DNA of 12,978 nt. Origin: Candidatus Binatia bacterium (lineage in GTDB: Bacteria; Desulfobacterota_B; Binatia; UBA9968; JAJDTQ01). Below the pieces are notes generated by a model. It saw only the letters and a list, made by a program, of their open reading frames with translations, ran no database searches and was not told the DNA's origin. The translations under genes and the position numbers were made by a program. Shown piece by piece: positions 1 to 10,213 of this stretch. The stretch lies in the NCBI GenBank assembly GCA_022827045.1, contig JAJDTQ010000055.1:1-12978 (forward strand). Direction: 5' to 3'. Position 1 is the first letter of the stretch; every line of letters starts with the position of its first letter.

Positions 1-1001
1 AGGTGGGCCTGGGACAGGAGGCCGCCGTGGGTGTTGAGGGGGATCTCGCCGTTGATGCCGATGCGGCCGTCCTTGACGAAGTCCTTGCCCTCACCCTTCT
101 CGCAGAAGCCGTAGTCCTCCAGGGTGATCATGGCGGTGATGGTGAAGCAGTCGTAGAGCTCGGCGAAGTCCATGTCCCTGGGTTCCAGTCCGGCCATGTC
201 GTAGGCCATGCGCGAGGACTTGCGTCCGCCCAGGGTGGTGAGGGTGGGCGCGTCCAGCAGGCTGAAGTGGGGGTGGTGCTGCCCCATGCCGAGGATCACC
301 ACCGGCGGCTTGGGAAAGTCCTTGGCGCGCTCCAGGCTCGTGACCAGCACCGCGCCGCCGCCATCGGACTCGAGCGAGCAGTCGAGCAAGTGAAGCGGAT
401 CGACGATCATGCGGGACTGCTGGTGGTCCTCGATCGTGATGGGCTTCTTCATGGTGGCGTTGGCGTTCAACGACGCATGCCGGCGGGTGGAGACGGCGAT
501 CTCCGCCAAGTCCTCGCTACGGGTGCCGAACTCGTACATGTGGCGCTGGGCCGCCAGGGCGTGACCGGCGGCGGCCGCGAAGTGCCCCCAGGGCCGCTCC
601 CAGTGCTCGTCCCCCCGGCGGATGGGGTATCCCGGGGTGGAGTCGCCGGTGGAGCGCTTGCGCGCGTGTACGCACAGCACCGTGTGGCACATCCCGGAGT
701 CGATGGCCATGACCGCGTGCTGCACCATGGCGATGGGAGTGGCGCCGCCCAGGGCCAGGTCCGTGGCATAGACGGGCGTGATGCCCGCCATGTGCGCCAG
801 CCGCACGGCGTAGCTCCGGTGGGCGTCGTTCAGCGGCTGGTTGGTAAGGAAGCCGTCCACCGCGTCGCCGCGGATGCCCGCGTCATCGAGACACTCCCGG
901 ATCGCCTCCAGATGAAGCGAGTGGGTGGTGGCTTCGGGACGCTTGCCCACCAGTGTCTCGCCCACGCCCACGATGGCGTATTTTCCACCGAGATTGGCCA
1001 T
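1..1001 (-). CDS. Thiolase-like protein (SCP2/lipid-transfer type), 3' end beyond left edge
   Basis: The first 333 codons of a thiolase-fold protein are present; the stop lies beyond base 1. Seen: an N-terminal strand IVGVGETLVGK (residues 10-20), a mid-protein DCSLESDGGGAVLV stretch (207-220), the ELYDCFTIT motif (281-289) typical of lipid-transfer-type thiolases, and near the cut end NTHGGLLSQAH (323-333), matching the C-terminal N-x-x-G-G...H catalytic loop. The usual length of about 380-400 residues implies that some 50-65 are missing. The N-terminal nucleophile region reads TDLALGGATPI (80-90) and has no Cys where classical thiolases have one. Classical acyl transfer is therefore doubtful; a retro-aldolase-like or non-catalytic acyl-CoA-binding role, as in steroid side-chain degradation proteins, is possible (inference). 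The ATG at 1001 is supported by AAGGAGG four bases upstream. Such genes often sit beside a DUF35/OB-fold partner, which would be downstream, off the left edge. Family call is firm; substrate unknown. Confidence 0.85.
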   Translation of the reverse strand, partial: MANLGGKYAIVGVGETLVGKRPEATTHSLHLEAIRECLDDAGIRGDAVDGFLTNQPLNDAHRSYAVRLAHMAGITPVYATDLALGGATPIAMVQHAVMAIDSGMCHTVLCVHARKRSTGDSTPGYPIRRGDEHWERPWGHFAAAAGHALAAQRHMYEFGTRSEDLAEIAVSTRRHASLNANATMKKPITIEDHQQSRMIVDPLHLLDCSLESDGGGAVLVTSLERAKDFPKPPVVILGMGQHHPHFSLLDAPTLTTLGGRKSSRMAYDMAGLEPRDMDFAELYDCFTITAMITLEDYGFCEKGEGKDFVKDGRIGINGEIPLNTHGGLLSQAH

Positions 1002-1005
1002 GATT

Positions 1006-1012
1006 CCTCCTT
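1006..1012 (-). promoter_or_regulatory. Shine-Dalgarno site of the thiolase-like gene
   Basis: On the minus strand the sequence is AAGGAGG followed by AATC and ATG. This strong ribosome binding site fixes the start at 1001. A short hairpin (CGGGG stem, 6-base loop, 1015-1030) lies two bases further upstream; whether it affects translation is unknown. Confidence 0.7.
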
Positions 1013-1163
1013 GCCGGGGCTGTCTCCCCGCAGGTCCCAAGATGATCGGGGTGATTGCGAATCCGTAACAGCAAACGGCGGAGGGCGTCAAGAACGGAGC
1101 CTTGTCCATTGAGGCGGCGTGAGCGAAGACCGGTGCCGGACACGCACATCGCAGGTTCAACGC

Positions 1164-1192
1164 CTGGACCCCGGGTCAAGCCCGGGGTGACG
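1164..1192. repeat. Intergenic palindromic repeat, CTGGA...TGACG type
   Basis: CTGGA is followed by a perfect 7-bp stem (CCCCGGG 1169-1175 with CCCGGGG 1181-1187, 5-base loop TCAAG) and then TGACG. The same frame, CTGGA-stem-TGACG, is seen at 2739-2790. It resembles the short REP-like dispersed palindromes common in proteobacterial intergenic DNA. Confidence 0.55.
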
Positions 1193-1261
1193 GGAGGTGG
1201 AACCGGGTGGCGGCGGGACATTGGATTGCGGCACCCCGGCCTTTCTGTTACCTGCCGAAGA

Positions 1262-2704
1262 ATGAGCTATGAACCGGTCATCGGGCTGGAGGTGCACGCG
1301 CAGATCCTCACCGAATCCAAGATCTTCTGCGGCTGCTCCACGCGTTTCGGCGAGGCGCCGAACCGCAACACCTGCCCGGTGTGCATGGGCTTTCCCGGGG
1401 TGCTGCCGGTGCTGAACCGGAAGGTTGTGGAACACACCATCCGCACCGGGTTGGCCACCCACTGCACCATCGCCCGGCAAAGCCGCTGGGCGCGCAAGAA
1501 CTACTTCTATCCGGATCTGCCCAAGGGCTACCAGATCAGCCAGTACGAGTTGCCGCTCTGCACGGGCGGTCACGTGGACGTGAGCGTCGACGGCGCCTCG
1601 AAGCGGGTGCGCCTGACCCGCATTCACATGGAGGAGGATGCCGGCAAGAACATCCACGACGTCCGCGGCGACCACAGCCTGGTGGACCTGAACCGTGCGG
1701 GCGTCCCGCTCATGGAGATCGTGAGCGAACCCGACATGCGCAGCCCGGACGAGGCCGGCGACTACCTCCGGACCCTGCGTTCGATCCTCGAGTACCTCGA
1801 GGTGTGCGACGGCAACATGGAGGAGGGCAGCTTTCGCTGCGACGCCAACGTCTCGCTGCGCCCGGAGGGGGATGAGGAGCTGGGCGTCAAGGTGGAAATC
1901 AAGAACCTGAACTCGTTCAAAGCGGTGGAGAAGGCGCTGGAGCACGAAATCCGCCGCCAGGGACAGGTGCTGACCGAAGGCGACACGGTGGTGCAGGAGA
2001 CGCGCCTGTGGGACCCCGACGCCGAGGTCACCCGCGCCATGCGCACCAAGGAGTCCGCCCACGACTACCGCTACTTCCCCGACCCGGACCTGCTGCCGCT
2101 GGAAATCGACGACGAGTGGATCGGCGAGATCCGGGCCACCCTGCCCGAGCTGGCCCGCGAGCGCCACGCCCGATTCATGGACGAGTACGGGCTACCCGCC
2201 TACGATGCCGACATCCTGACCCAGCGCCGCGACGTGGCCGACTACTTCGAGGACGCGGTCAAGGCCCACGCCAACCCCAAGGCCATCGCCAACTGGCTCA
2301 TGAGCGACCTCTTCCGGGTTCTCAAGGAGCGCAAGCTCGACACCGCGCTGCGCATCGAGAGCTGGCCGGTCGCGGCAATGGACCTGGCCCGTATGGTGCG
2401 ACTCGTGGACGAGGGCACCATCAGCGGCAAGCTCGCCAAGACAGTCTTCAACGAGATGCTGGAGACCGGCAAAGACCCGGACGCCATCGTGAAGGAGAAG
2501 GGGCTCGAGCAGGTGTCGGACACGGGCACGCTGGAAACCGCGGTGGACGAAGTGTTGTCCGCGTGCGAGGCGCAGGTGGCGGAGTATCGGGCCGGCAAGG
2601 AGAAGGTCCTGGGCTTCCTGGTGGGTCAGGTGATGAAGGCCACCCGCGGCAAGGCCAACCCGCAAATGGTGAACGAGATACTCCGGAGCAAGCTCGGGGT
2701 CTGA
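1262..2704 (+). CDS. gatB: Aspartyl/glutamyl-tRNA(Asn/Gln) amidotransferase subunit B
   Basis: GatB is the kinase and tRNA-binding subunit of the GatCAB amidotransferase. It phosphorylates the side chain of Glu on tRNA(Gln) or Asp on tRNA(Asn), which is then amidated with ammonia from GatA, in the cytoplasm. The 480-residue product has the normal family length. Seen: GLEVHAQ (8-14) with metal/active-site Glu10 and His12, the zinc-site cysteines Cys23, Cys25, Cys38 and Cys41, HMEEDAGK (122-129), LMEIVSEPD (150-158), the [10 protein letters not shown] segment (268-277), and a C-terminal YqeY-like tail ending [16 protein letters not shown]. Start: the ATG at 1262 gives the canonical [14 protein letters not shown] opening; the frame is open back to 1055 but that part is intergenic repeat. 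The ribosome site is weak (GAAG just before the ATG). gatA and gatC are not in the window, so the operon is split or they lie elsewhere. It appears monocistronic and converges on argJ. Confidence 0.97.
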   Translation: MSYEPVIGLEVHAQILTESKIFCGCSTRFGEAPNRNTCPVCMGFPGVLPVLNRKVVEHTIRTGLATHCTIARQSRWARKNYFYPDLPKGYQISQYELPLCTGGHVDVSVDGASKRVRLTRIHMEEDAGKNIHDVRGDHSLVDLNRAGVPLMEIVSEPDMRSPDEAGDYLRTLRSILEYLEVCDGNMEEGSFRCDANVSLRPEGDEELGVKVEIKNLNSFKAVEKALEHEIRRQGQVLTEGDTVVQETRLWDPDAEVTRAMRTKESAHDYRYFPDPDLLPLEIDDEWIGEIRATLPELARERHARFMDEYGLPAYDADILTQRRDVADYFEDAVKAHANPKAIANWLMSDLFRVLKERKLDTALRIESWPVAAMDLARMVRLVDEGTISGKLAKTVFNEMLETGKDPDAIVKEKGLEQVSDTGTLETAVDEVLSACEAQVAEYRAGKEKVLGFLVGQVMKATRGKANPQMVNEILRSKLGV

Positions 2705-2738
2705 CGAGCCTTGCGGAGACTCGGGACCGCTGCGAATC

Positions 2739-2790
2739 CTGGATTCCGGCCCCGTATCGGGGTACGGGGCATGCTTTCGCCGGAATGACG
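2739..2790. repeat. Nested palindromic repeat, CTGGA...TGACG type
   Basis: The outer stem ATTCCGGC (2743-2750) pairs with GCCGGAAT (2779-2786). Inside it, CCCGTA (2751-2756) pairs with TACGGG (2763-2768). The unit begins CTGGA and ends TGACG, like the unit at 1164-1192. The form CTGGATTCCGG...CCGGAATGACG is typical of short dispersed intergenic palindromes in high-GC proteobacteria. Confidence 0.6.
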
Positions 2791-2841
2791 ATGCAGGCGC
2801 CCCTGCCATTCCGTGTCCAACCGCAGTTTTGACACAGCCTG

Positions 2842-2857
2842 TTTCGCCGGAATGACG
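2842..2857. repeat. Second copy of the repeat arm (16 bp)
   Basis: TTTCGCCGGAATGACG is an exact 16-base direct copy of 2775-2790, 67 bases downstream of it. The left half of the palindrome is missing here, so this looks like a degenerate or truncated second repeat unit. Confidence 0.6.
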
Positions 2858-2888
2858 GATTCAGGGCGTCGCTGCCGGTCCCCTGACT

Positions 2889-4075
2889 TCAGGTGCGGTA
2901 GTCGGAGTTGATGCGGACGTACTCGTGACCGAGGTCCGAGGTCCACACGGAGGTCTTGGCCTCGCCCATGCCCAGGCTGATGCGGACGGTGAAGGCCGGG
3001 CGCTGCATGACCTTGGCGGCGGCGGACTCGCGGGTGCCCACGGCCAGGCCCCGGCGCACCACCTTGACGCCGCCCAGGGCGACGTCGATGGTCTCCTCCA
3101 CCACGGGCACGCCGGCGTTGCCGATCGCCATCATGAAGCGGCCGATGTTGGGGTCCTGGCCGAAGAAGGCGGTCTTGACCAGCTTGGAGTTGGCCACGGT
3201 GAAAGCTACCTTGCGGGCCTCGGCCACGGTGCGGGCGCCGTCCACCCGGATCTCCACGAGCTTCGTGGTGCCCTCGCCGTCGGCCACGACCTTGAGCGCC
3301 AGTTCCTTCATCACCCGCGTCAGCGCCCGCTCCAGCACGTCCTCGCCCTCGCCACCGCGGGGGATGCGGGGGTTGCCGGCGACGCCGTTGGCGAGACACA
3401 GCACGGTGTCGTTGGTGCTGGTGTCGCCGTCCACGGTGATGGCGTGAAACGAGATGGCCGCGGCGCGGCGCAGCATGGGCCGGAGCGCGGCCGGGGCGAC
3501 CGCCGCATCGGTGAGCACGTAGCACAGCATCGTGGCCATGTCGGGGGCGATCATGCCGGCGCCCTTGGCGATGCCGGCAACGTGGACGGTGCGGCCGCCG
3601 ATGCGGCACGAGGCCGCGGCGGTCTTGGGGCCGTTGTCCGTGGTCATGATGGCCTGGGCCGCGTCCTGGAGAGCGTCGGGCGACAACGCCGCGGCGGCGG
3701 CAGCGATGCCCGGCCGGATCTTGTCCATGGGGAGCGGCACGCCGATGATGCCGGTGGAAGAAGGGAGCACTTGCCCCGCGTCGATACCCACGTGCCCGGC
3801 CGTCTCCGCGCACATGGCTTCGGCGTCCCGGAACCCGCCGGGGCCTGTGCAGGCGTTGGCGTTGCCACTGTTGACCACCACCGCCTGAAGGAGCCCCCGG
3901 CGCACGTGTTGCGCGCCCGCGGTCACGCTCGGGCTCTTGATGCGGTTCCGGGTGAACAGGGCGGCCGCGGTCGCCGGGCACTCGGACACGATCAGCGCCA
4001 GGTCCTTCCGGCCGCTCTCCTTGATGCCGCAGGCCACCCCGGCGAAGCGAAACCCCGGTACGCCCCGCGGGGGCT

Positions 4076-4091
<16 letters not shown>
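2889..4091 (-). CDS. argJ: Glutamate N-acetyltransferase / amino-acid acetyltransferase ArgJ
   Basis: ArgJ moves the acetyl group from N-acetylornithine to glutamate in the cyclic arginine pathway; some members also use acetyl-CoA. The precursor cleaves itself into alpha and beta chains. The product has 400 residues, normal for the family. Seen: [10 protein letters not shown] (74-83), the oxyanion-type SSTGIIG (111-117), the autocleavage motif [14 protein letters not shown] (176-189) with nucleophile Thr187, DGDTSTNDT (221-229), GQDPNIGR (311-318, where many members have Trp in place of Ile) and the intact family terminus [10 protein letters not shown]. The ATG at 4089-4091 lies inside the last codons of secA, a 16-base overlap. 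A GTG at 4077-4079 whose last two bases are shared with the secA stop (GTGA) would give a 396-residue product and is the main alternative. Neither has a strong ribosome site, so translation is probably coupled to secA. Specificity (with or without acetyl-CoA use) cannot be read from sequence. Confidence 0.95.
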
Positions 4092-7555
<3,464 letters not shown>

Positions 7556-7615
7556 GGGTTCAGGATAGCGATTCAGGGGGCGGGATGCAATTTTCGGAGC
7601 AACGTCCCGACGAAC

Positions 7616-8719
7616 TCAGATGCGCGGTTCCACCCCCACCAGCTCGTTGCCCAGTTCCTTGCCGCAGCTCGGGAAGTAGCCGAACACCTGGTCCCAGACC
7701 TCGCGGGTTTCCATGCAGAGGTAGATGGGGACAAGGGGGGCGGCCTCGCGGATCCACTGGCGCATCTTGCGGTACATGGCCACGCGCAGGGGCTGGAAGT
7801 AGCGCATCTTGCCGTCGGGGCACGGGACCTGCTCGCCGGAGAGGATGCGCGTGGCGGGGAAGCGCTGGCGCATCACGCGCTTGAGCGACGGGGTGGTGCG
7901 CAGGACGCCCATGCTGATCCAGGCCATGCGGCGGTGGTCCAGGCGGGTGAAGATCTGGTGCACCAAGTCGCGGTAGTCTTCTTCCCAGCCGGAGTACTCC
8001 ACCATGGGGTCGAAGTGGAAACCGAGCTTGTAGCCGGCCTGTTGGCAGCGGTAGGCGGCGTCAAGCCGCTTTTCCAGCGAAGCGGTCAGGCCCTCATCAG
8101 CGTCGATGACGGCCTGGGGATTCATGGACCAGGAGACCACGACGCGGTCCTTGGGGTCGAGGCCGAGCAGGCCGTCGACGTGGTCGCTCTTGGTCTTGAG
8201 CTCCAGCAGCACGTTGGGCTGTTCGGCGAAGAACGGAACGGTGGCCTCGGCGAAGCCGATGAGCGGTTCCAGCGCCAGGCTGTCAGTGATCTCGCCGGTG
8301 CCGATGCGGAAGAAATAGTCCCGGTGCTTCGCCAACAGGTCGCGGGTCTCCGCCAAGAGGTCGTCGACATTGCTGAACACCTTGAGGGCCGGATTCTCGG
8401 CGAGGTAGTCCTGCAGGTAGCAGTAGCTGCAGTCCATGGGGCAGTTGCTGGCGAAGTTGATGATGAAGTAGTTGCAGCAGACTTGGCCGTCGCTGCCCGG
8501 GCAGACCTTCAGGAACTTCCCCTTGTGGCGCGTCAGCAGGAGGTCACGCTTGCCCCGGAAGATGGGGTCGGCGGCGCCGTCGCGTTCCGCCCAGTAGCGC
8601 TGGGGGTCCGGGACGGTGACGAACGGGACGTCGGGCAGCGCCTTCCTGAGGTTGTGGAAGATCACCGACCCCTCGGAGCCGCTCTCCACGATCACCCTTT
8701 CAGGCCGATACGCCCGCAC
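7616..8719 (-). CDS. SPL-family radical SAM protein (spore photoproduct lyase-like)
   Basis: This 367-residue protein resembles spore photoproduct lyase, a radical SAM enzyme that reverses the UV thymine dimer of spore DNA. Seen: the cluster motif NCPMDCSYCYLQ (92-103; Cys93, Cys97, Cys100, a CX3CX2C pattern), a RIGTGEITDS segment (138-147), LELKTKSDHVDGLL (172-185, equivalent to FVTKF.HVDHLL in SPL), and AGYKLGFHFDPM (228-239) followed by SGWEEDY (243-249), all co-linear with SPL. By my manual alignment the hydrogen-donating Cys of Bacillus SPL (Cys141) falls on Glu143. Three further cysteines, Cys73, Cys81 and Cys82, lie just before the cluster. It is probably a related radical SAM enzyme, perhaps acting on DNA, rather than a proven dimer lyase; no sporulation gene is nearby. 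The GTG start at 8719 is supported by GGAGGGG seven bases upstream. It overlaps the preceding gene by 20 bases. Confidence 0.88.
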   Translation of the reverse strand: MRAYRPERVIVESGSEGSVIFHNLRKALPDVPFVTVPDPQRYWAERDGAADPIFRGKRDLLLTRHKGKFLKVCPGSDGQVCCNYFIINFASNCPMDCSYCYLQDYLAENPALKVFSNVDDLLAETRDLLAKHRDYFFRIGTGEITDSLALEPLIGFAEATVPFFAEQPNVLLELKTKSDHVDGLLGLDPKDRVVVSWSMNPQAVIDADEGLTASLEKRLDAAYRCQQAGYKLGFHFDPMVEYSGWEEDYRDLVHQIFTRLDHRRMAWISMGVLRTTPSLKRVMRQRFPATRILSGEQVPCPDGKMRYFQPLRVAMYRKMRQWIREAAPLVPIYLCMETREVWDQVFGYFPSCGKELGNELVGVEPRI

Positions 8720-9251
8720 CCTCTTTCCCCTCCATGAGTTCGAACACCTCTTTCGCCGTATCGTTCGCGGCCAGGGACTCCAGCTCGCACGCCAGCCGGG
8801 CCAGCGCCTCCGTGCTGCCAGCCTGCAACTCTACCTTGAGGCCGCCCTCGAGTCCCGGCGCCACGGTGATGCGGATGCGCGGGTCGAGCTTCAGACGGCG
8901 CAGCCGCGCGCGGACCTGGTCCTCGATACGGGTGAGACGGGGGTAGCGTAGCCGTCTCAGGGCCTCTTTCGCGTGCTTGAGCTTGTCGTTGCGACCGAGA
9001 CGGCTGTCCGACAGCGTCGGCGCAAGCTCCTTCCGGTCGATGACGGATGCGATCGAGCAGCCGTCCCGCAGCGATATCTCCACGCACCAGTCAAGAAAGT
9101 CGTTGAAGTGGTTGCCGCCGAGACGCAGGTTGCGCGCGAGCCGCAGCATCGCGGCCTGATCCGCTTCGCCCAGCGTCAGCCAACGCTGCACGTCCTGGGC
9201 GCGAATGCCCCGCTCCCGGCCGTAGTCGGTGATCTCTTCGTGCAGTGCCAT
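8700..9251 (-). CDS. Conserved-looking hypothetical protein with a ParB C-terminal-like segment
   Basis: I do not recognise this 183-residue protein as a named family. It is soluble and charged, with no signal peptide or membrane segment. The N-terminal half (about 5-100) looks all-helical and contains LRLGGNHFNDFLDW (42-55). The part at about 104-162 (PRLTRIEDQVRARL, then RIRITVAPGLEGGLKVEL, then STEALARLACELESL) has the helix/basic-strand/GG-turn/strand/helix order of the ParB C-terminal dimerisation and DNA-binding domain (inference from eye alone). The ATG at 9251 is one base after the glycosyltransferase stop (TGAGATG), so I prefer it; a GTG at 9263 would add four residues and overlap by 11 bases. 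Its end overlaps the SPL-like gene by 20 bases, so the two are probably made together and may act together. It is not SplA, which is much shorter. Confidence 0.75.
   Translation of the reverse strand: MALHEEITDYGRERGIRAQDVQRWLTLGEADQAAMLRLARNLRLGGNHFNDFLDWCVEISLRDGCSIASVIDRKELAPTLSDSRLGRNDKLKHAKEALRRLRYPRLTRIEDQVRARLRRLKLDPRIRITVAPGLEGGLKVELQAGSTEALARLACELESLAANDTAKEVFELMEGKEGAGVSA
8727..8733 (-). promoter_or_regulatory. Shine-Dalgarno site of the SPL-like gene
   Basis: GGAGGGG on the minus strand lies seven bases before the GTG at 8719. It sits inside the coding end of the upstream gene and decides the non-ATG start. Confidence 0.65.
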
Positions 9252-9252
9252 C

Positions 9253-10080
9253 TCAACCAACACTTGCGCGCGCCCGGCTCAGCCGCTCCTCGTACTCCCG
9301 CGCCATGGCCTCGTTGCCGCGCTTGCGGAACCCCCGAGCCAGAATCGTAACCTTTTTGGACATGGCCTCCAAGGCCCATCCGGTCTTCTCCGGGTCCAGA
9401 CCCGCCTCGACGAGGTTGGCGATGGCCCGGACCCGGAAGCGGTCGAAACCCCAGGTGGAGCGGGAAAGCTGATCAACATGACCGCCCCGCTTGGTGACCA
9501 GGGCCTCGGGGATGAGCGGGACTTCAGTATCCTTGGAGATGCGCAGCCACAGGTCGTAGTCCTCGCACACGGGAAAGGACTCGTCGAAGCCGCCCACACG
9601 GTCGAACAGCTCGCGTCGCATCATCACCGCCGAAGGGCTCACCAGGCAGAGTTCGAGGCTGGGGCGAAAGATGTCACCCGAGGGCTTGCGGTGCTTGCGG
9701 CGGGGATTCACCCGCACGCCGTTGCGAATCCAGTTCTCCTCGGTCTGACAGATCTCGACATCCGGGTTGTCTCCCATGAAGTCGAGCTGCCGCTCAAGCT
9801 TGCGGGGGTGCCAGAGGTCGTCGGAGTCGAGGAAGGCCAGATACTTGCCCGAGGCCCCGGCGGCGCCGACGTTCCGGGCGGCCGCCACGCCCCGGCGGGT
9901 CTGGGCCAGCACCGTGAGCCGCTCGCCGTAGTCCCGCAGCCGGCGAGCGGTCTCGTCCGTGGATCCGTCGTCGACGACGATGATCTCGTACTCGCTAACG
10001 GTCTGTGCCAGGGCCGAGTCCACGGCCTCGCCGAGCATGGGCCAGCGGTTGTGGGTGGGGATGATGATGCTGACGAGCAC
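9253..10080 (-). CDS. Family 2 glycosyltransferase (GT-A fold)
   Basis: This 275-residue cytoplasmic enzyme transfers a sugar from a nucleotide-sugar donor to an unknown acceptor. Seen: the GT-A start LVSIIIPTHNR (2-12), IVVDDGSTDET (34-44; Asp37 and Asp38 bind the nucleotide), RGVAAARNVGAAGASGKYLAF (63-83), the metal-binding DxD-like FLDSDDLW (83-90), FDRVGGFDESFPVCEDYDLW (159-178; the ED pair is the likely catalytic acid/acceptor site) and GGHVDQLS (199-206). No membrane helix follows, unlike dolichyl or polyprenyl glycosyltransferases. The start is a GTG at 10080 with GTGAGGG some ten bases upstream. The stop lies one base before the next gene, and there is no other cell-surface sugar gene around it, which is unusual for this family and hints that its acceptor is linked to the SPL-like unit. 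Sugar and acceptor are unknown. Confidence 0.92.
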   Translation of the reverse strand: MLVSIIIPTHNRWPMLGEAVDSALAQTVSEYEIIVVDDGSTDETARRLRDYGERLTVLAQTRRGVAAARNVGAAGASGKYLAFLDSDDLWHPRKLERQLDFMGDNPDVEICQTEENWIRNGVRVNPRRKHRKPSGDIFRPSLELCLVSPSAVMMRRELFDRVGGFDESFPVCEDYDLWLRISKDTEVPLIPEALVTKRGGHVDQLSRSTWGFDRFRVRAIANLVEAGLDPEKTGWALEAMSKKVTILARGFRKRGNEAMAREYEERLSRARASVG

Positions 10081-10213
10081 GGCCGGGCCCTCACCCGGCC
10101 TTCGGCCACCCTCTCCCAGAGGGAGAGGGGTTGGATGCGCCGGCCTTCGGGTACTTTTTCACGGTGGGGGAGGGGTTGGATGCGTGGCTTGGCATGGAGT
10201 CCCTGGCGAACGA
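10081..10213. repeat. Repeat-bearing gap between dctM and the glycosyltransferase
   Basis: This 133-base gap has a perfect hairpin, CCCTCTCCC (10109-10117), AGA loop, GGGAGAGGG (10121-10129), and an exact direct repeat AGGGGTTGGATGCG at 10126-10139 and 10171-10184. CGGCCTTCGG also occurs twice (10096-10105 and 10141-10150). The hairpin is of a kind widely dispersed between genes in proteobacteria. It could end dctPQM transcription or mark a repeat insertion; no T run follows in the minus direction. Confidence 0.6.

Larger units (their letters stand above)
1002..1261. other. Divergent intergenic region between the thiolase-like gene and gatB
   Basis: These 260 bases separate two divergent genes, so both promoters should lie here. 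I see no convincing -35/-10 pair on either strand; the best candidate before gatB (TTGGAT at 1221, 17 bases, TCTGTT at 1244) matches the sigma-70 consensus poorly. The region holds the palindromic repeat at 1164-1192. An open frame continuous with gatB runs back to 1055, but it crosses the repeat and does not look like coding sequence. Confidence 0.6.
2705..2888. other. Convergent intergenic region between gatB and argJ
   Basis: This 184-base gap lies between the 3' ends of gatB and argJ. It holds the nested palindrome at 2743-2786, a second copy of its 3' arm at 2842-2857, and a small hairpin GCAGG-CGCC-CCTGC (2793-2806). The palindromes may serve as a two-way terminator, but no run of T follows any stem, so classic intrinsic termination is not shown. 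No open frame looks coding. Confidence 0.5.

Noticed and set aside
3..1112. 369-codon plus-strand frame at the left end
   Set aside because: It is a shadow of the thiolase-like gene, whose minus-strand frame has the recognisable motifs and a strong ribosome site.
1221..1249. Sigma-70 promoter candidate before gatB (TTGGAT-17-TCTGTT)
   Set aside because: Only about half of the consensus bases match and the -10 is poor; spacing alone does not support it.
1055..1261. 69-codon N-terminal extension of gatB
   Set aside because: It crosses an intergenic palindrome, is Arg-rich, and GatB proteins begin at the [14 protein letters not shown] segment.
2743..2806. Intrinsic terminator for gatB or argJ
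   Set aside because: Stems are present but no T run follows on either strand, so I list them as repeats.
7556..7615. Regulatory leader or small gene before secA
   Set aside because: The 60-base gap holds no open frame with a ribosome site, no arrest-peptide-like gene and no clear hairpin.
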